A stretch of 11,468 nt of DNA from Firmicutes bacterium CAG:110. GTDB lineage: Bacteria; Bacillota; Clostridia; Oscillospirales; Oscillospiraceae. The DNA is taken from assembly GCA_000434635.1 (NCBI GenBank), contig HF988149.1, positions 12,092 to 23,559 on the forward strand, read 5' to 3'. A program made the position numbers and the translations under genes. A model generated the notes under the pieces. The model saw only the letters and a program-made list of their open reading frames with translations, was not told the origin of the DNA and ran no database searches. Positions 1 to 7,532 of this stretch are shown here, piece by piece (positions within the stretch are counted from its first letter, which is position 1; the number at the start of each line of letters is the position of its first letter).

Positions 1-2749
1 AACGAACCTTATTCTCAGACTCTGCCAGGTTCGGATTGGGCGTCTTGTAAACGGTGGTATCGGCCTTGACAGAGCCGGTATAGACAGCGGTGGTAGTGGT
101 TCTCTCAACCTCGTCGAAGGAGCTAACCCCGGTACCCTTGTTTCCGCCGCTGTTATTACTGTTGTTTCCGGGAATCTCGTCGTAGGAGATCATGGTGACA
201 TAGTCCATGCAGATCCAGCCCTGCTTCACACGGCCCCACTTGGCGGCGCCGACGAGCTTGACCTCCAGGATGGTCACTTCCGTGCCGTTGAGAATCTTGC
301 CCACGATGGCGTTGGCGATGCCTGCGCCGCTGCGGACATTTACGCCGGCGTAGGTGTTGGCAATGATGCCCTTGCCGGTGCCGTCCGTCTTCTGGGTCGT
401 ACCGGTGCCGCCGGTGCTGCCGGTGCTGCCGGTGCCGGACTCCACGACGCCCATCTTGACCTCCAGATACTGGCTGTAAATCCAGCTGTCGGTCTCCTTG
501 TTGTTGTCAACGTCGAAGTCGATCTTGTACCAGCCATCCTTCTCTTCCAGAACGGCCACCTTGGTACCGCGGTTGATGCTGCCCAGAACCTGGCCGTACA
601 GAGCGCCGGTCATACGGACACGGACGGAATCCGCGTTCACAACGGTGCCGGTGCCGATAGCGCCCTTGGTGCCGCCGTCAATGGTGATCTTGGAGGAACG
701 CTTGACATAGTTGGAAGCCAGGTTAATCCAGCCGTCATAGTTAACGCCGCCGGAGGTGTAGCCCTCAATCCTGCCCCAGATTTCCTCGTTGGCCAGACTG
801 ATTTCATGAACCTCCACTTCCACGCCCTTGGTGAGCTTGAATACGAACTGATTCTGACTGCCGGCCGCATCTCGGATGTTCAGCGTATCGCTGACAACCG
901 TGAACTTGGTCGGGACAAGGTTAAAGTTATTGTAGGTCACCCAGCCGGACTTGGCAATCACGTTGGTCTTACCGTTCTTGTCAGTCTCCTTGACCGTCCA
1001 GTGTGCCTTCACCCAGATCAGGCCGTCAGCAACTGCCGCGTTGGTGATCTTAAGGCCCGTCGTACCGGCCTTGATGGTATCGCTGTCAATGGAATTGGTA
1101 GAAGGCTCCGCATAGGTCTTGAGATCAGCGCCGGAGTTCACCATAGTGACCTCGAAAGCGTAATCCAGAACACCCTGATCGGAAACATTCTTATCGGTGA
1201 GCATCTTTACGCTGGTGTAAGTCAGGCAGATCCAGCCGGAGGAGGTGCGACCCCAACGGTGACCGTTGACAGTACGGATCTCATAGATGTTGACCGTGGT
1301 ATCCTTCGCAAAGCCGCCGACGATCTTGTTGTCCACACCGGGATCGCTGCGGGCGTTCAGATAGCCGTTGTAGGTAACGGTAGCGGTGGCAATGGGAGTG
1401 GTGTTGTTGGCGTCACTGGGAGCGGAGCCGTCATAGACGGTGCTCCAGTCGGTGTACATCAGGGCGACCCAGCCCACGGCCACGCCGTTTTCTTCCACCT
1501 GACCCCAGGTTTTGGCTTCGTTGGTAGCGATGATCTTCAGCTTCGTACCGGCGGTGTAGACACCGTTCTTGGCGCTGGAAGCGCTGTCACTGGCACGTCT
1601 GTTGACATAGGCGTTGGTGACCGTGACGGTCACATCGATCTTGCCGCCGGTGTAATCGCTATTGCCGCTGTCGCTCTGCCCGGAAGACTTAAGCAGAACC
1701 CATCCATCTCCGGCTGCAGACAGCTTGCACCATCTGTTGCCATCGTCATCGATAAAGTCCTTGATTGCGGTAACGGTGGCAGTGTCTTTCTTGATGGTGC
1801 GGAAAGGCTTCACGTTCTTCTTGGTGGGAACGGGGTAGACATCCAGAGAAACCAGCTGGGACACCTTCAATGTCTCATTGATGCTATGCACATAGCTCGC
1901 ACTGTCAACGCTGTTGGCTGTCAGAGAGGTATCCTGCCAGGCAGCCCACAGCTCTTTGCCGTTGCAGCTTGCCGTCAGAGCGGGAACCCGTTCGCCACCC
2001 TCTTTTGCGGTATACCAGCCTATGAACTTGAAGCCGGTGCGGGTGGGGGAAGGAATATGAGCAGAGGTTTTCGTCGTGTCAAAGAGTACGCTGTAGGCGC
2101 CCGTTCCGTTCTGCGGAAGGGTGCCGACGTTGGGATTGTATGTAACGGTGCCGAAGCTGCTGGGCGTTACATCGGAATAAACCCCGTTCTTGTACATATT
2201 GACTTCGATCTTTCTGCGGCGGAAATCATCCTGATTGCCCGCCCAGTCGCTCATGGCCTTCAGCAGGTCATTGGTGCTGGCCTTGCTGACGATGGCGCTC
2301 TTGACAACGCCGCTGCCGCTCATCCAGGAATCGCCCACGTCGAAGGTGAACAGAACCAGAGCGTCATGCTGGCACTGGGACAGCGTCAGGCTGTTGGAGG
2401 AAGCAAAGGCGTTGACCTTCGCGTCCAGATCCAGAATCAGCTTGCGCAGAGCCTGGTCAGCCTGCGCCTGGGTGACGGAGTGCTTGCCTGCATCAGTGCT
2501 GTTCTCAACTTGTCCGTTCTTATACGTCGTCTTATGCTTCTCAGAGCAGATCGTACCGTAACCAATGCGGAATTCATTGGTGCCGGTTACCTGATAGCAC
2601 GCACTCTTAAAAATAGCCAGTTTCTTCATGATCGTGATCGCAGCCTCACTGGTCTTCAGCGAAGCAGCAGACGCGGTCAGAGCGGTGACAGGCACCAGAC
2701 TGACCAGCATGATCAGAGTTAATAATACACACACAATTCTCTTTTTCAT
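1..2749 (-). CDS. Secreted lysozyme-like / InlB-repeat / multi-SH3 protein (C-terminus beyond window)
   Basis: The reading frame stays open from an ATG at 2749 to the left edge, giving 916 residues without a stop. Residues 1-29 are a signal peptide (MKKR, hydrophobic core, cleavage near ASA-A). Residues 35-188 resemble phage-type GH24 lysozyme: an IGYGT motif at 62-66, an ITxxxAD-like helix (VTQAQAD), a QxxALVLFTFDVG segment near 128-139 and a RRRKIE stretch near 177-182. Residues about 201-272 are an InlB B-type (Listeria-Bacteroides) repeat ending GFKFIGWYT...LWAAWQ. Then come SH3-like modules at about 297-355, 372-433, 454-514, 531-610, 614-683, 700-763 and 795-853, with another starting near 886; a Gly/Thr/Ser linker covers 771-794. 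The protein is probably exported and binds or remodels peptidoglycan. The residue expected to be the GH24 catalytic Glu is Ala45, so lytic activity is doubtful. The start is set by AAAGGAG (2759-2765), nine bases upstream. Missing C-terminus: any anchor is unknown. Confidence 0.88.
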   Translation of the reverse strand, partial: MKKRIVCVLLTLIMLVSLVPVTALTASAASLKTSEAAITIMKKLAIFKSACYQVTGTNEFRIGYGTICSEKHKTTYKNGQVENSTDAGKHSVTQAQADQALRKLILDLDAKVNAFASSNSLTLSQCQHDALVLFTFDVGDSWMSGSGVVKSAIVSKASTNDLLKAMSDWAGNQDDFRRRKIEVNMYKNGVYSDVTPSSFGTVTYNPNVGTLPQNGTGAYSVLFDTTKTSAHIPSPTRTGFKFIGWYTAKEGGERVPALTASCNGKELWAAWQDTSLTANSVDSASYVHSINETLKVSQLVSLDVYPVPTKKNVKPFRTIKKDTATVTAIKDFIDDDGNRWCKLSAAGDGWVLLKSSGQSDSGNSDYTGGKIDVTVTVTNAYVNRRASDSASSAKNGVYTAGTKLKIIATNEAKTWGQVEENGVAVGWVALMYTDWSTVYDGSAPSDANNTTPIATATVTYNGYLNARSDPGVDNKIVGGFAKDTTVNIYEIRTVNGHRWGRTSSGWICLTYTSVKMLTDKNVSDQGVLDYAFEVTMVNSGADLKTYAEPSTNSIDSDTIKAGTTGLKITNAAVADGLIWVKAHWTVKETDKNGKTNVIAKSGWVTYNNFNLVPTKFTVVSDTLNIRDAAGSQNQFVFKLTKGVEVEVHEISLANEEIWGRIEGYTSGGVNYDGWINLASNYVKRSSKITIDGGTKGAIGTGTVVNADSVRVRMTGALYGQVLGSINRGTKVAVLEEKDGWYKIDFDVDNNKETDSWIYSQYLEVKMGVVESGTGSTGSTGGTGTTQKTDGTGKGIIANTYAGVNVRSGAGIANAIVGKILNGTEVTILEVKLVGAAKWGRVKQGWICMDYVTMISYDEIPGNNSNNSGGNKGTGVSSFDEVERTTTTAVYTGSVKADTTVYKTPNPNLAESENKVR

Positions 2750-2750
2750 A

Positions 2751-2782
2751 GCTACTTACTCCTTTGCTCTTATGTAAGTAGC
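2751..2782 (-). promoter_or_regulatory. Leader hairpin carrying the ribosome binding site in its loop
   Basis: GCTACTTAC (2774-2782 in minus-strand reading) pairs perfectly with GTAAGTAGC (2751-2759). The 14-base loop holds most of the AAAGGAG ribosome site of the SH3-domain gene. The predicted transcript begins at or inside the 5' arm. It could be an mRNA 5'-end stabiliser, a translational control hairpin, or a DNA operator downstream of the -10 box; the sequence alone does not decide. Confidence 0.6.
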
Positions 2783-2785
2783 CAT

Positions 2786-2814
2786 ATTATAACAGAGGTG
2801 TTTACAAATTGCAA
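2786..2814 (-). promoter_or_regulatory. SigA-type promoter of the SH3-domain gene
   Basis: On the minus strand TTGCAA (2809-2814) is followed after exactly 17 bases by a perfect TATAAT (2786-2791). The start point would fall near 2779-2781, about 30 bases upstream of the ATG, at the outer edge of the 9-bp inverted repeat described separately. Confidence 0.8.
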
Positions 2815-2983
2815 CCCCTTTTTTTGAAAAAATTACATTTTTGTTACAGTTTGTTTTACCAAAAAGCTTCCCCTTCTCTTTTCTTCCCGTATTGTATACC
2901 GTTTCTGTCATAAATCCTGAAAAAACGCCGCTTATTACCGCAGAAAATGTCATTCTTTTTTCCTGCCTGTCAGGTTTTCTCCG
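2815..2983. other. AT-rich intergenic DNA, no gene seen
   Basis: This spacer lies between two divergent promoters: the SH3-gene promoter to the left and the mnmA promoter to the right. It is rich in T runs and A runs near 2818-2870. I see no gene with a ribosome site, no convincing terminator and no RNA gene here. Confidence 0.6.
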
Positions 2984-3012
2984 TTGACATTCTCCTTTTC
3001 CGCTGATATACT
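2984..3012 (+). promoter_or_regulatory. Near-consensus SigA promoter reading toward mnmA
   Basis: A perfect TTGACA (2984-2989), a 17-base spacer and TATACT (3007-3012) form a strong promoter. Transcription would start around 3018-3020, which is the first base of the palindromic element, giving mnmA a leader of about 240 nucleotides. Confidence 0.85.
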
Positions 3013-3019
3013 CAAAAAA

Positions 3020-3238
3020 GGAACCTCTGATGAAATCGGCGAGAGCTGGCGGCAGAAGATTTTGGCTCAGCCGAAAGTTCTGGAAGCGGCGGAATACTTT
3101 GTGTACCCGCAAGGGGTATGCCGCATCCGTAAGCCAGCTTACGCTGGCAACGGCTGCGCTATATTTCCCGCTTTCAGAACTGCACGGATGAGGCAGAAGA
3201 TTCGCCGCCCAGCCGAAGACGATTTATTCAGAGGTTCC
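3020..3238. repeat. 219-bp imperfect palindromic element (MITE-like or structured leader) upstream of mnmA
   Basis: The ends are inverted repeats: GGAACCTCTGATGAAATCG (3020-3038) matches the reverse complement of 3220-3238 at 17 of 19 positions. The similarity continues inward: AGTTCTGGAAGCG near 3077-3089 faces CGCTTTCAGAACT near 3170-3182 (one mismatch), and the centre has GCCAGC-TTAC-GCTGGC. So the element can fold as one long hairpin over nearly its full length. AAAA lies on both outer flanks and could be a short target duplication, but A runs make this weak. No ribosome site leads into it, and frames through it on either strand look spurious. It may be a mobile miniature element or a leader RNA; copy number elsewhere in the genome would decide. 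Confidence 0.72.
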
Positions 3239-3260
3239 AAAAGTCATCGGGAGGGATTTC

Positions 3261-4343
3261 ATGGACGGCAAGAAGGCGCTGATCGGCATGTCGGGGGGCG
3301 TGGACAGCTCCGTGGCGGCGCTGCTGATGCTCCGCGCGGGTTACGAGTGCATCGGCGCGACCATGCGGCTGTACGACAATGATATGATCGGTCTGGAAAA
3401 AGGACACACCTGCTGTAGTCTGGACGACGTGGAGGACGCCCGCAGTGTGGCCAGACGTCTGGGAATTCCCCACTACGTGTTCAACTTCAAGGACGATTTC
3501 GAGCGGCAGGTCATCCGGAAATTTGTCAGCTGCTACGAATGCGGCGGCACTCCCAACCCCTGTATCGACTGCAACCGGTATCTGAAATTCGACCGGCTCC
3601 TCCGCCGCGCTCTGGAGCTGGGGTGCGACTGCGTGGTATCCGGGCATTACGCGCAAGTAAGGAAGTCCGGCGACCGATACCTATTATATAAGGCGGCGGA
3701 TAAGGCCAAAGATCAGACGTACTTTCTCGCCTGTTTAAATCAGGAGCAGCTTTCCCGGATTCAGTTCCCTCTCGGCGGTCTGACCAAGCAGGAGGCGCGT
3801 GCCATTGCAGAAGAAAACGGCTTTATCAACGCCCGGAAGCACGACTCTCAGGACATCTGCTTCGTGCCGGATGGTGACTACCCGGCTTTTCTGGAACGCT
3901 ACACCGGCAAACACTACCCCGCCGGGGATTTTCTGGACGAAAGCGGCCGCGTGGTCGGCAAGCACCGGGGCGCGGTGTGCTACACGCTGGGACAGCGCAA
4001 GGGGCTGGGTCTGGCCATGGGCGCGCCGGTGTACGTCTGCGGAAAGGATATGGAGAAGAACACCGTCACGGTTGGGCCGAATGAGGCGCTGTTTTCCTCC
4101 GCGCTGCGGGGAAACAACTGGGTCTGGTATCCCTTCCCTGAACTGACCGAGCCTGTTAAAGTGACGGTCAAGACCCGCCACAGCCAGACGGAACAGCCCG
4201 GAACCATTTACCCCGAAGCGGGCGGCTTTGCCCGGGTGGAATTCGACATCCCCCAGCGTGCCGTCACCCCCGGTCAGGCGGTGGTGGTGTATCAGGGCGA
4301 CCTGGTGGTCGGCGGAGGCACCATCACGGAAGCAATCCGATAA
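3261..4343 (+). CDS. mnmA: tRNA-specific 2-thiouridylase MnmA
   Basis: This 360-residue cytoplasmic enzyme makes the 2-thio group of uridine 34 in the tRNAs for Lys, Glu and Gln, activating the base with ATP and taking sulfur from a cysteine-desulfurase route. The PP-loop motif GMSGGVDSS is at residues 9-17. The two expected active cysteines are C104 (in CNRYLKF) and C200 (in HDSQDICF). The YTLGQRKGLGLA block (241-252) and the C-terminal beta-barrel (about 270-360) are intact, and length is normal. Extra cysteines C51-C52 and C101 mark the clostridial variant with TPNPC where the classic enzyme has NPD. The ATG is chosen for GGGAGGG (3249-3255) five bases upstream and alignment of the PP-loop. 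It has its own promoter and terminator, with no desulfurase gene adjacent. Confidence 0.96.
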   Translation: MDGKKALIGMSGGVDSSVAALLMLRAGYECIGATMRLYDNDMIGLEKGHTCCSLDDVEDARSVARRLGIPHYVFNFKDDFERQVIRKFVSCYECGGTPNPCIDCNRYLKFDRLLRRALELGCDCVVSGHYAQVRKSGDRYLLYKAADKAKDQTYFLACLNQEQLSRIQFPLGGLTKQEARAIAEENGFINARKHDSQDICFVPDGDYPAFLERYTGKHYPAGDFLDESGRVVGKHRGAVCYTLGQRKGLGLAMGAPVYVCGKDMEKNTVTVGPNEALFSSALRGNNWVWYPFPELTEPVKVTVKTRHSQTEQPGTIYPEAGGFARVEFDIPQRAVTPGQAVVVYQGDLVVGGGTITEAIR

Positions 4344-4348
4344 AGTTT

Positions 4349-4395
4349 ACGCTGCCATCCCCGATTGGGAGATGGCAGCGTATTTGTTATTTTTT
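4349..4395 (+). terminator. Intrinsic terminator of mnmA, probably bidirectional
   Basis: Six bases after the mnmA stop, ACGCTGCCATC (4349-4359) pairs perfectly with GATGGCAGCGT (4371-4381); the loop can add CCC/GGG pairs. A T-rich tract (4382-4395, ending in six T) follows. The tract overlaps the last codons of the convergent yfhO-family gene, whose transcripts would also meet the stem just after their stop, though with a weaker U tract on that strand. Confidence 0.9.
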
Positions 4396-7086
4396 GTGCT
4401 TCTTGTCGGGTCTGTAGACGCTCCATGCCAGCCCGCCGAAAACGGCGGCGCAGGCGAGGCTGATCTTCCAGCCAAGGCTGAACGCGGCGTTGTGATACAT
4501 CAGGCGAACGTTGTGGACGCCCTTCGTCAGATTCACGGCCACCATGCAGTCCCCCACCAGTTTGATCTCGGCAGGCTTGCCGTCCACCTTGACGCTCCAG
4601 TTTCCGTTTTGCGGAACGGAGGTATACAGCAGGCCGTCCCGGTCGCAGTCGATGGTTCCCTCCACCAGCGTGGAGCGGAACTTCGTCAGATTCAGCTGGG
4701 ACGCCGACAGAATTTCATAGCCCCGCGCGAACCGCTCCCCGTTGAGAACGGCGGCGCTGACAGTCATGGTGCTGCTCTCGTCCTTGTCGCACTCGATGCG
4801 GATGTCCACCGTATCTCCGGTCTTCACATCACCCACCGCGATCATCTGGGACAGGCTGATGGTCTCCTTGTAAAGCTCCACGCCATTGACGCTGACGTAG
4901 AAATCGTTCCGCTTGGGCAGATTCAGGTGGACGCACACAAAGCCGTCCCGGTCGGCGGTGTAGGTATAGGTCACGTTCGCGCCGGAAACACAGTCGGAAT
5001 ACTTGCAGTAGCCGGTGGAATTGCTTTCCGTGATGTTCGCACCGTTACCGGTGATGGTCAGATTCTCGCCCTGAAGCTTGTGCCAGACCTCCTCGTCAAT
5101 GCCCGTGGCGGCAGTGAACAGGTCGTTCTGGAACTGGAACGTTCCGCTGCTGGCGGAAAAGTCCAGTTCCGCCAGCGCCGGCTCCGTCAGGAAGCCCAGC
5201 GGCAGATACGCGGTATTGACCAGCAGGGACGCCACGCCGAAGCGGTTCACCTCGTCAAAATAGGTGCTGGACTTGTCCTTCCCGTCCCGCTCAATCATAT
5301 ACTTGATGCCCAGAAACAGGTTCGCCACCGGGGAGCTTTCCTCGAAGCAGTAGCGGTTATAGGTGTTCTTCGCGCCGTAGCCCAGCGCCCGCATGAACTC
5401 CGTGACTTTGACATTGGCGGAACTGGTAAAGGCGGAAATGCCGTTGTAGCCGTTGAGGGCACCGTCGTTCAGGGTCTGGGAATGGGTGGTCTCCGCCCGG
5501 AAAAAGAGGTTATCGTCCTCCCGCTCGTACATATAGCGGATGACGGAGGCAGTGTAGGTGGTTCCCTTTGGATAATTGGACACACCCGTACCCGTGAAAT
5601 ACAGTCCAAAGCACACCAGCGTGGAGATCAACTCCACGCCCATGACGGACAGCGCCAATATCCGAATCCGGGCACGCTGACGGTTCCGCTTGGCGCGGGC
5701 GCGCATTTTCTGACGCTCCGTGGTTCCCTCCGGCACTTCCAGCTGACCGTAGAGCATGACGGTGAGATACAGCACCAGAAAAATCAGATTATATATAAAG
5801 TAGAGAGGGATTTGCAGCGTCAGGCTGCCCAGCTCCAGCGGCACGGTCTCGAACAGCTCATTGGAGCAGGCCAGCACCCCCGCAGTCAGCACCCCGGCGA
5901 TCACGATCTGCACCGGGCGGAACTTCCTGCGCATCAGCCATGCGCGGTAGGCCATGTACAGCACCACGAAGCTGTACAGGAAGCTGAACCGATAGGGGAT
6001 CATATTGGTAAAATGGAAGCCGTGCCAGATGAAATCCAGCTGCCGGATGATGAAGCTCACGTTGAAAAACAGCAGCAGGATCACGGCGCAGCACTTGTCC
6101 CTGCGCTTGATGTCCTTCGCCATCAGGTACAGGAACATCAGCAGGATGCTGAAAATGCCGCAGTAAAGATTGGGCAATCCTTCCTTGAAGGTCGGCTCGA
6201 TGCTGCCGCCCATGTTCCCCGCCACCTGCCGCATGGCGTCCAGAAGCCCCTTGATTGTGTTTTCCTTGGCGATGTTCAGCCGGAAACCGGTTGGGAAATT
6301 GTTCACGCTGGACTGGGTAGTCTGCAGGGCCGACAGCGCCGGGAAAGTCAGAATGGCAGTCATTCCCAGCGCCAGCAGGGAAAACAGGGCGATTCTCCCA
6401 AAATCCGCAAACAGCTTCTTCCACCCGCCCCAGCGGCAGATCTCATACACGAAAAACAGCAGGAAAACGAAAATGCAGGTAAAGAACCCGATATAATAAT
6501 TGGAATAGACGGACAGAAACAGCGTGATCGTATAGAGGAAAAACTTTTTCTCCTTCAGCAGGCACACCGTCCCCAGCGCCACCAGAGGCAGCAGGGCGAA
6601 GGTGTCCAGCCACATCACGTTCCACTGGTACCCCAGCGCCCAGGCGCACAGCCCGTAAAAACCGCCGAACACCGCAATGGACGCATCGTTCTTGCCGAAC
6701 AGCTTTTTCAGGAAAATGGCAAAAAACATCCCCGCGAATCCCAGCTTCACCGGCACCAGCAGAGAGAAAAACTCCAGCAGCCAGCCCTCCGGCACCAGAA
6801 CGCTGAGCAGGTTCAGCGGCGACGCCAGATAATAGGAGATCAGCCCCAGATAATCCATCCCCATGCCGATGCTCCATGTGTACAGCAGCCCGCTCCCGCT
6901 GCGAAGAGCGCGGCGGAACGCCACGAAGAAGGGATAATACTGGTGGTACATATCCGAATACAGCATGGAATACTTGCCGAACGGCTCGTATTGGCTGATA
7001 AGCATGACAAACAGCATTCCCATGCAGGGAATGGCAAAGGCCAACGCCGTATAATTCCAATGAAATTTTCTGCCGGTTCGCTTCAC
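4387..7086 (-). CDS. YfhO-family polytopic membrane protein
   Basis: An 899-residue protein with about 13 transmembrane segments in the first 500 residues, a large beta-rich extracytoplasmic region (about 500-860), one more membrane helix near 868-887 and a basic cytoplasmic tail (RPDKKHKK). The first external loop has YSDMYHQYYPFF, with D45 and Q49 in the DxxxQYYPF pattern of the family; the final external block (NGNWSVKVDGK then KGVHNVRLMY) is also typical. YfhO proteins are GT-C-like membrane glycosyltransferases; in Bacillus subtilis YfhO is linked to glycosylation of lipoteichoic acid. The substrate here is not known. It starts at GTG (7084-7086), supported by a G-rich ribosome site GAGGGGGAG (7092-7100) five bases upstream, and no ATG fits better. 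It is transcribed alone, convergent with mnmA. Confidence 0.9.
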   Translation of the reverse strand: MKRTGRKFHWNYTALAFAIPCMGMLFVMLISQYEPFGKYSMLYSDMYHQYYPFFVAFRRALRSGSGLLYTWSIGMGMDYLGLISYYLASPLNLLSVLVPEGWLLEFFSLLVPVKLGFAGMFFAIFLKKLFGKNDASIAVFGGFYGLCAWALGYQWNVMWLDTFALLPLVALGTVCLLKEKKFFLYTITLFLSVYSNYYIGFFTCIFVFLLFFVYEICRWGGWKKLFADFGRIALFSLLALGMTAILTFPALSALQTTQSSVNNFPTGFRLNIAKENTIKGLLDAMRQVAGNMGGSIEPTFKEGLPNLYCGIFSILLMFLYLMAKDIKRRDKCCAVILLLFFNVSFIIRQLDFIWHGFHFTNMIPYRFSFLYSFVVLYMAYRAWLMRRKFRPVQIVIAGVLTAGVLACSNELFETVPLELGSLTLQIPLYFIYNLIFLVLYLTVMLYGQLEVPEGTTERQKMRARAKRNRQRARIRILALSVMGVELISTLVCFGLYFTGTGVSNYPKGTTYTASVIRYMYEREDDNLFFRAETTHSQTLNDGALNGYNGISAFTSSANVKVTEFMRALGYGAKNTYNRYCFEESSPVANLFLGIKYMIERDGKDKSSTYFDEVNRFGVASLLVNTAYLPLGFLTEPALAELDFSASSGTFQFQNDLFTAATGIDEEVWHKLQGENLTITGNGANITESNSTGYCKYSDCVSGANVTYTYTADRDGFVCVHLNLPKRNDFYVSVNGVELYKETISLSQMIAVGDVKTGDTVDIRIECDKDESSTMTVSAAVLNGERFARGYEILSASQLNLTKFRSTLVEGTIDCDRDGLLYTSVPQNGNWSVKVDGKPAEIKLVGDCMVAVNLTKGVHNVRLMYHNAAFSLGWKISLACAAVFGGLAWSVYRPDKKHKK

Positions 7087-7122
7087 AGGGACTCCCCCTC
7101 AACAATCTGAATCGTAAAGTGT

Positions 7123-7151
7123 ATTGTACCACGAATTTTCTCAAGGGTAAA
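7123..7151 (-). promoter_or_regulatory. Likely SigA promoter of the yfhO-family gene
   Basis: On the minus strand TTTACC (7146-7151) and TACAAT (7123-7128) are separated by 17 bases, about 37 bases upstream of the GTG. The -35 match is only fair. A small hairpin sequence (AGGGT...ACCCT, 7144-7158) overlaps the -35 box. Confidence 0.6.
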
Positions 7152-7237
7152 GCACCCTGATGATTTATTTTCCCGTACAAAGAAATTCTTAAACAGAAAA
7201 TCGTCCCGCCGCTTTGATGGGCAGTCATAAAACAGCG

Positions 7238-7269
7238 AATGGAGCGTATCGGTACAGATACGCTCCATT
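7238..7269. repeat. Perfect 13-bp inverted repeat
   Basis: AATGGAGCGTATC (7238-7250) and GATACGCTCCATT (7257-7269) are exact reverse complements around a six-base loop GGTACA. Neither strand has a real T run directly after the stem, so it is a poor standard terminator; on the minus strand the downstream sequence is only mildly T-rich. It lies about 90 bases upstream of the yfhO promoter. Confidence 0.75.
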
Positions 7270-7290
7270 TCTCGCGCCAAAATGCGTACA

Positions 7291-7412
7291 CCCCCTTGGC
7301 TTGCCCTTTGGGCGAGCTGTCACCGTAGGTGACTGAGAGGGTCTTGCACCCTATTATACCCTCTCCGTCCTCGCTTCGCTCGGCCACCTCTCCCATAGGG
7401 AGAGGCAAGAGA
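7291..7412. repeat. Small palindromic MITE/REP-like element
   Basis: The two ends are imperfect terminal inverted repeats: CTTGGCTTGCCC and following bases (from about 7295) match the reverse complement of the right end (to about 7409) at 17 of 22 positions, and each end is itself a hairpin (CTTGCCC-TTT-GGGCGAG; CCTCTCCC-ATA-GGGAGAGG). Inside are GTCACC-GTA-GGTGAC (7319-7333) and GAGAGGG...CCCTCTC (7335-7365). I recall elements of this make-up being scattered in gut Firmicutes genomes, but cannot check here. It codes for nothing convincing. It may be non-autonomous mobile DNA or act as a terminator between the PH-domain gene and yfhO. Confidence 0.7.
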
Positions 7413-7463
7413 GGTGCGATGCAAAGATAAAAATTATGCCCGCTGCGCATTAAATGATACAAG

Positions 7464-7497
7464 AACAGGCACAGCTGGTTAACCCACTGTGCCTGTT
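7464..7497 (-). terminator. Probable terminator of the PH-domain gene
   Basis: AACAGGCACAG (7464-7474) and CTGTGCCTGTT (7487-7497) form a perfect 11-bp stem, with a further GGTT/AACC pairing possible in the loop, 36 bases past the stop of the PH-domain gene. The U tract after it on the minus strand is weak (CTTGTATCATTT), so efficiency is uncertain. Confidence 0.6.
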
Positions 7498-7532
7498 AAC
7501 TGTCCAATGCAGCCTACTTGGGGCAGCAGTCC

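Noticed and set aside
806..2722. A 638-codon open frame on the plus strand
   Set aside because: It lies antisense to the SH3-domain gene, has no ribosome site or recognisable domain, and its amino acid make-up is that of a mirrored high-GC gene.
2756..3112. A 118-codon frame on the minus strand
   Set aside because: It starts with TTG inside the palindromic element, lacks a ribosome site, and runs over the promoter and leader of the SH3-domain gene.
3020..3238. T-box or known riboswitch in the mnmA leader
   Set aside because: I could not find a T-box sequence, an antiterminator/terminator pair with a T run, or the core of a riboswitch I know; the region is better described as a long palindrome.
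2984..3382. A 132-codon frame on the plus strand through the palindrome into mnmA
   Set aside because: It begins on the -35 box itself and overlaps mnmA in another frame; the resulting protein has no plausible features.
4228..7110. A 960-codon open frame on the plus strand
   Set aside because: It starts inside mnmA, runs across the terminator and is antisense to the clear yfhO-family gene. Its His/Gln/Arg-rich product is typical of a shadow frame.
6443..7462. A 339-codon minus-strand frame covering the 7291-7412 repeat
   Set aside because: The front part is only translated palindromic repeat and intergenic DNA, and the rest is out of frame with yfhO.
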